A stretch of DNA of 26,568 bases. It comes from JBCDBH01 sp039184055. GTDB taxonomy: Bacteria > Acidobacteriota > Thermoanaerobaculia > Multivoradales > J023. The notes under the pieces are model-generated. The model ran no database searches. It was not told the origin of the DNA and saw nothing but the letters and a program-made list of their open reading frames with translations. Position 1 is the stretch's first letter. Each line of letters starts with the position of its first letter. Position numbers and translations under genes: made by a program. Positions 23,478 to 26,568 of the stretch are shown here, piece by piece. The stretch is from contig JBCDBH010000036.1 of NCBI GenBank assembly GCA_039184055.1, positions 1 to 26,568 of the forward strand, in the 5' to 3' direction.

Positions 23478-24305
23478 ATGCTGTACCGAGAGTTCGAAAG
23501 CCAAGAACAGATCGACGCCCAGTACGACATCCGATGCTCGGTCGAGGATCCCGAGCCGTTTCGCGCCTTCTTTCGAGCCAAAAACGAGGAAGTATGGCGC
23601 CTGCCCGGTGCCCGGCTAGGAATCCCCTACGGATCGGGTTCCGATACCTACCTGGACATCTACCCCGCGGGCGCCGGAGCTCCGGTGCTGATGTTCGTTC
23701 ATGGCGGGTATTGGCGAGCCTCAAGCGCCCGCGAGCATGGCTACGTGGCCTTGGGACCACGAGCCCTCGGTGTGAGCGTCGTGGTAACCAACTACAGCCT
23801 CTGCCCCGAGGTCGCGATGGATGTGATCACTCGGCAGAACGGCGACGCACTCGTCTGGATTCGAGACAACGCCCGTGAGCTAGGCTTCGACCCCGATCGG
23901 GTGGTTATCGCCGGCCACTCGGCTGGCGCTCAGCAAGTGGCTCTCCTGCTGGGCAGCCACGGATCGTCGCTGCGCGGTGGCATCGGAAACAGCGGCATCT
24001 ACGACCTCCGCCCCCTTCGCCACAGCTTCCTGCAACCCAAGCTCCGCCTGGACGACGAGCTGATCCAGCAGCAGAGCCCTCTGTTCCAGGTACCACGGGT
24101 GTCGCCACCCTTCACCATCATGGTCGGAACCGCGGAATCGGACGAATTCGTTCGTCAGTCGCGAGCCCAGTACGAAGCATGGCAAGCCGCCGGGCTGCGC
24201 AGCGAGTTGGTCGAACAGCCCGGTCTGAACCACTACACCTCAGCGGCCCAATGGGCCGATGCCGACAGCGCGGCATGTAAAGCCCTCACCACCATGCTCG
24301 CGTAG
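23478..24305 (+). CDS. Alpha/beta hydrolase of the arylformamidase (kynurenine formamidase)-like family
   Basis: ATG at 23478 gives a 275-aa protein beginning MLYREFESQEQIDAQYD; the longer frame starts inside the end of the preceding gene. HGGYW (75-79) is the oxyanion-hole motif, and GHSAG (146-150) holds nucleophile Ser148. An acidic residue in ESDEFVRQS (about 220-222) and His252 in NHYT complete a plausible triad. HGGYW together with NSGIYDLRPL and the later SPL is typical of BNA7/KynB-like arylformamidases, which hydrolyse N-formylkynurenine, but related esterases share these motifs. No other kynurenine-pathway gene is nearby, so the substrate is open. Confidence 0.88.
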   Translation: MLYREFESQEQIDAQYDIRCSVEDPEPFRAFFRAKNEEVWRLPGARLGIPYGSGSDTYLDIYPAGAGAPVLMFVHGGYWRASSAREHGYVALGPRALGVSVVVTNYSLCPEVAMDVITRQNGDALVWIRDNARELGFDPDRVVIAGHSAGAQQVALLLGSHGSSLRGGIGNSGIYDLRPLRHSFLQPKLRLDDELIQQQSPLFQVPRVSPPFTIMVGTAESDEFVRQSRAQYEAWQAAGLRSELVEQPGLNHYTSAAQWADADSAACKALTTMLA

Positions 24306-24372
24306 ACGGATCGAGGCTCACGGGGCGCAGCGGTCGACTCGCACCGGTATTGCTGCATCCACTTGTTAGATA

Positions 24373-24912
24373 TCAGCCGTCGACCGAGTGTGTATCGCAA
24401 CGTCCCTCTTCCACGTAAAACGCTACCTGATGCGGATCCCCTCGTTCTTGCCATGCAAACCGCATAGTCACGGTGAAGTCGTCTTGCGCGAAGACTCGGA
24501 TGTCCAGAAGCGTCTCCGTTCCCCACAGGCGCTCTGGAGAGTCGAAGACCGGAACGCCAGCGACAGCATCCGCATAAGGTCTATAGAATTCGAAGGCTTG
24601 ATTTTGGATCAGTTTGAGCACTTCAGCCCAGTGCGATTCGATCCAGTCGTATCCAGATAAGGCTGCGATCGATGGTCCAGAATCGGAGCCCCCAGCCAGG
24701 CATACGGAGATCGCTGTCTTGTAGAACGGGACCAGGACCTCGTCGGTTTGCCAGTCCACGTCTTCAGGGTAAAGCTCACCCAGCTTCGGATGATCAAAAG
24801 TGTCTTCCACGGCGTACTCAGAGGGGTTTCCGTTTGTTGTGTCGCTAACCGAATCGCGGCCGCCTGACAGGAAGGCTACCGCAGCGAGTATTGCGCGTCT
24901 TATGAAGTCCAA
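24373..24912 (-). CDS. Hypothetical protein, possibly immunity-like, in a lower-GC patch
   Basis: A 179-aa protein when started at TTG 24912, which has GAGGGGA with an 8-nt spacer; a GTG at 24951 would add 13 residues with no better ribosome binding site. The N-terminus (FIRRAILAAVAFLSGG) looks like a short signal or anchor. The body (FDHPKLGELYP, ESHWAEVLKLIQNQAFEFY, ETLLDIRVFAQDDFTVTMRFAW, then HQVAFYVEEG; quoted in pieces) recalls DUF2004/DUF6985-type immunity-like proteins, but this is only a visual resemblance. G+C falls to 32/60 within the gene and 25/60 just upstream, unlike the flanking genes, consistent with acquisition from elsewhere. It runs convergent to the hydrolase gene. Confidence 0.6.
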   Translation of the reverse strand: MDFIRRAILAAVAFLSGGRDSVSDTTNGNPSEYAVEDTFDHPKLGELYPEDVDWQTDEVLVPFYKTAISVCLAGGSDSGPSIAALSGYDWIESHWAEVLKLIQNQAFEFYRPYADAVAGVPVFDSPERLWGTETLLDIRVFAQDDFTVTMRFAWQERGDPHQVAFYVEEGRCDTHSVDG

Positions 24913-25183
24913 CCTTAGAGTCCCCTCAATTGCGACAATTTTGACTGCCACATAATTTGGTATTCAATCATTTTCCGGCTTGAGTTTATGAGCGTTGCTT
25001 TGCCGCGCGATGCTACGCTATTTTTAGCGTAACTTCTCTTGATCACGGAGTCATCGTGCCGACGTTCCGGTTCACATATGTGTCATGTTAAACGCGACAG
25101 GGCTGCTTATCCGACTACCTCTAGTAGTGGATTAGAAATCTATGCTCGGGAAAGGTGTTGGTCTGCCAGTCGACTACATCGCG
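24913..25183. other. Low-GC gene-free gap with a 7-bp hairpin and a short palindrome
   Basis: No credible gene was seen here. TACGCTA (25014-25020) and TAGCGTA (25025-25031) form a perfect 7-bp stem with a TTTT loop, and CACATATGTG (25073-25082) is a perfect palindrome. There is no clear T-tract after the hairpin, so it is not an obvious terminator. The gap separates two minus-strand genes, so it should hold the terminator of the propeller/esterase gene and the promoter of the small gene, but neither is recognisable with confidence. Confidence 0.45.
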
Positions 25184-26568
25184 CTACTCGACCGGAAACA
25201 GCGCCTCCAAAACCTCGGCCATCCGCCCCTGCCACATACCCCAGCCAGCACCGTCGTTGCTTTCGATGATCGTCGGGCTGTAGCCGTTGTTTTCGAGCGC
25301 GGCGACGACGTTTTGGGCGTCTCGGCGGGCGTCGAAGTCCCAATACGGAATGAGGCGATCGTAGGAGCTCCAGTGGAGGACGAGCTCGAGGTCGTGTTGG
25401 TCGCCCGAGGCGGCGGTCATCAGATCTTCTTCGAGATCGCCGTGTTCGTAGGACTGGGCGGCCGCCTGAGAGAAGACCTCCGGGTAATGGAGGGCGGCGT
25501 AGAGGGCCGAGAAGCCGGCGCCGGCCTGGCCCAAGACCGCGCGGGATTCACGACGGGCGTCAGTGCGGAAGGTGTTGTCGAGGAGTGGGATGAGCTCTTC
25601 GGCTTGCGCTCGGGCGTATTCGGCGGTCATCGTGCCACCGAGCTCACGCCAGATGGCGCTCGGCACAAAGGCGACGATGACCGGCGCGACGGTCTCCCCG
25701 ATCAGGTTGTCGAGGCTCTTGTCGATTTGCCCATTCGAGAGGGCCTCGGTGCCGTCGTTGACGACCAGCAACGGGTAGCGGCGGTTGCCCTCGTCGTAGC
25801 CAGCCGGCAGGTAAACCTGGACGTCGCGCGCGTTTTCGAGCTGCTCGCTTTTCCACGACAGCGTCTCGATACGGCCACGCTCGCCTTCGGGTTCGCGCAA
25901 GTGGGACGGAGCCTGCCAGCCGGTGGTCGTCAGCACCGAGCGCTGGTCGTCTTCGGCGCCGGTCGTACGCGGATTGGCCGGATCGGTGATCGACTCGTCG
26001 AAGACCGAGAATCGATAGGTGAAGATGGCTTTCTCGGGAAGCTCATAACTCCGAAAGTAGAAGTCCGTGCCTTCTGCACGGTGCATGGCGTGCTCACTGC
26101 CATCACGGATGAAGTTGCCTGAGACGGCTAGGTCGTCGACCTCGCCGTGGTAGACGAAGTGCACGAGATTGCCTTCGAGAATCGGCAGGGCCGGATGCTC
26201 GGCCAGGAAGCTCTCGATCATCTCGCTCTTGTTCTCGGCCGTCTCGAGCCGTTCGACAAAGGCGCCAAAATCACCACGTAGCTCCCGGCCTGCTCCGGGC
26301 TGAGCAACCGTCGAACCCGCTAAGCTCGCATTCGTGACGCCGATCGCTGCGATGTCGACCAGATTGCGCACGTACACCTTGCCATTGGCAAAGCTCGGTC
26401 GCGTGAAGTAGCCGCGCTCCAGAGCCTGGATCCGTGACACCTCTCGGTATTCTTCCGGCGTCGCCTCGGCAATCACGATCTCGCCGGAACGGATCAAGAT
26501 CACCAGGTGACCATCGACCAGCACCAGGTTGCCGCGGCCCGGCGGGCGCGACTTCCACGCCGTCTCAC
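25184..26568 (-). CDS. PQQ-like propeller fused to an inactive-looking esterase domain, 3' part
   Basis: The frame is open to the right edge, so the N-terminal part is missing; about 461 residues are seen. It begins in the last blades of a PQQ-like beta-propeller (RPPGRGNLVLVDGHLVI, then GKVYVRNLVDIAAI). A helical linker (FLAEHPALPILEG) leads to an E-set/CBM48-like domain (VHFVYHGEVDDLAVSGNF), then an esterase-D-like alpha/beta hydrolase (DVQVYLPAGYDEGNRRYPLL, FVPSAIWRELGG). The nucleophile elbow normally reads G-x-S-x-G, but here it is GQAGAG, with Ala at 25523-25525. The usual late His motif (G-x-H-x-W) reads DGAGWGMWQ near 25225-25260, without His. Two of three catalytic residues are therefore missing. 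Exported PQQ proteins are usual, but the signal would lie outside the window. Confidence 0.88.
   Translation of the reverse strand, partial: ETAWKSRPPGRGNLVLVDGHLVILIRSGEIVIAEATPEEYREVSRIQALERGYFTRPSFANGKVYVRNLVDIAAIGVTNASLAGSTVAQPGAGRELRGDFGAFVERLETAENKSEMIESFLAEHPALPILEGNLVHFVYHGEVDDLAVSGNFIRDGSEHAMHRAEGTDFYFRSYELPEKAIFTYRFSVFDESITDPANPRTTGAEDDQRSVLTTTGWQAPSHLREPEGERGRIETLSWKSEQLENARDVQVYLPAGYDEGNRRYPLLVVNDGTEALSNGQIDKSLDNLIGETVAPVIVAFVPSAIWRELGGTMTAEYARAQAEELIPLLDNTFRTDARRESRAVLGQAGAGFSALYAALHYPEVFSQAAAQSYEHGDLEEDLMTAASGDQHDLELVLHWSSYDRLIPYWDFDARRDAQNVVAALENNGYSPTIIESNDGAGWGMWQGRMAEVLEALFPVE

Noticed and set aside
25142..26122. 326-aa plus-strand frame opposite the propeller/esterase gene
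   Set aside because: Shadow frame: the minus strand shows propeller and esterase motifs in order, while this reading has none.
1..26568. CRISPR array, tRNA/rRNA genes, intact insertion sequence or prophage genes
   Set aside because: No regularly spaced repeats, no transposase or integrase motif, and no recognisable tRNA or rRNA sequence was found on either strand by reading.

Overview
This is a 26.6-kb chromosomal stretch of a high-GC bacterium (hand counts: 41/60 G+C at 24001-24060; only 25/60 and 28/60 around 24901-25020). Lipoprotein and Sec signal peptides, a PQQ-like propeller protein, a PepSY membrane protein and very long secreted beta-sandwich proteins point to a Gram-negative with a large secretome. 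I lean towards Acidobacteriota (Thermoanaerobaculia-like) or a myxobacterial-type lineage, but the sequence gives no phylogenetic marker, so this is inference. No tRNA, rRNA, CRISPR array or intact insertion sequence was seen.

Layout. (a) 1-6230: the 3' end of an RHS/YD-repeat polymorphic toxin with a PD-(D/E)XK-like C-terminal domain, then a 1638-aa secreted mosaic of cadherin-like, discoidin, PKD and propeller domains, closed by a strong intrinsic terminator. (b) 6288-8176, minus strand: an epimerase-like SDR and an ECF41 sigma factor in one operon, behind a near-perfect ECF41 promoter, which implies autoregulation. (c) 8180-10748: a truncated HicA fragment, a SAM methyltransferase, a PepSY membrane protein, and a frameshifted relic of a second copy of the methyltransferase tail. 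(d) 10749-12587: a cPLA2-like lipase homologue. (e) 12768-19115: a divergent locus with a LanC-like lipoprotein on one side; on the other a small exported RTX-like protein and, 4 nt later, a 1371-aa chain of about 15 carboxypeptidase-regulatory-like modules. (f) 19117-19646: a ParE-type toxin-antitoxin pair. (g) 19683-22726: an SLC13-type permease with four RCK_C domains, divergent from an exported SRPBCC protein. (h) 22754-24912: a relic of the modular protein's tail, a small membrane protein, an arylformamidase-like hydrolase and a lower-GC gene of unknown function. (i) 25184-26568, minus strand: the 3' part of a propeller/esterase fusion whose esterase domain lacks the catalytic Ser and His.

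Functional themes are surface or secreted adhesion and scaffolding, regulation by a fused-domain ECF sigma factor, and toxin-related elements (RHS tip, ParE pair, HicA remnant). Three relics of broken genes show repeated gene turnover here. No complete new defence or biosynthetic system can be claimed. The most distinctive pieces are the LanC-like lipoprotein/RTX/modular-protein divergon, the ECF41 self-promoter and the pseudo-esterase.
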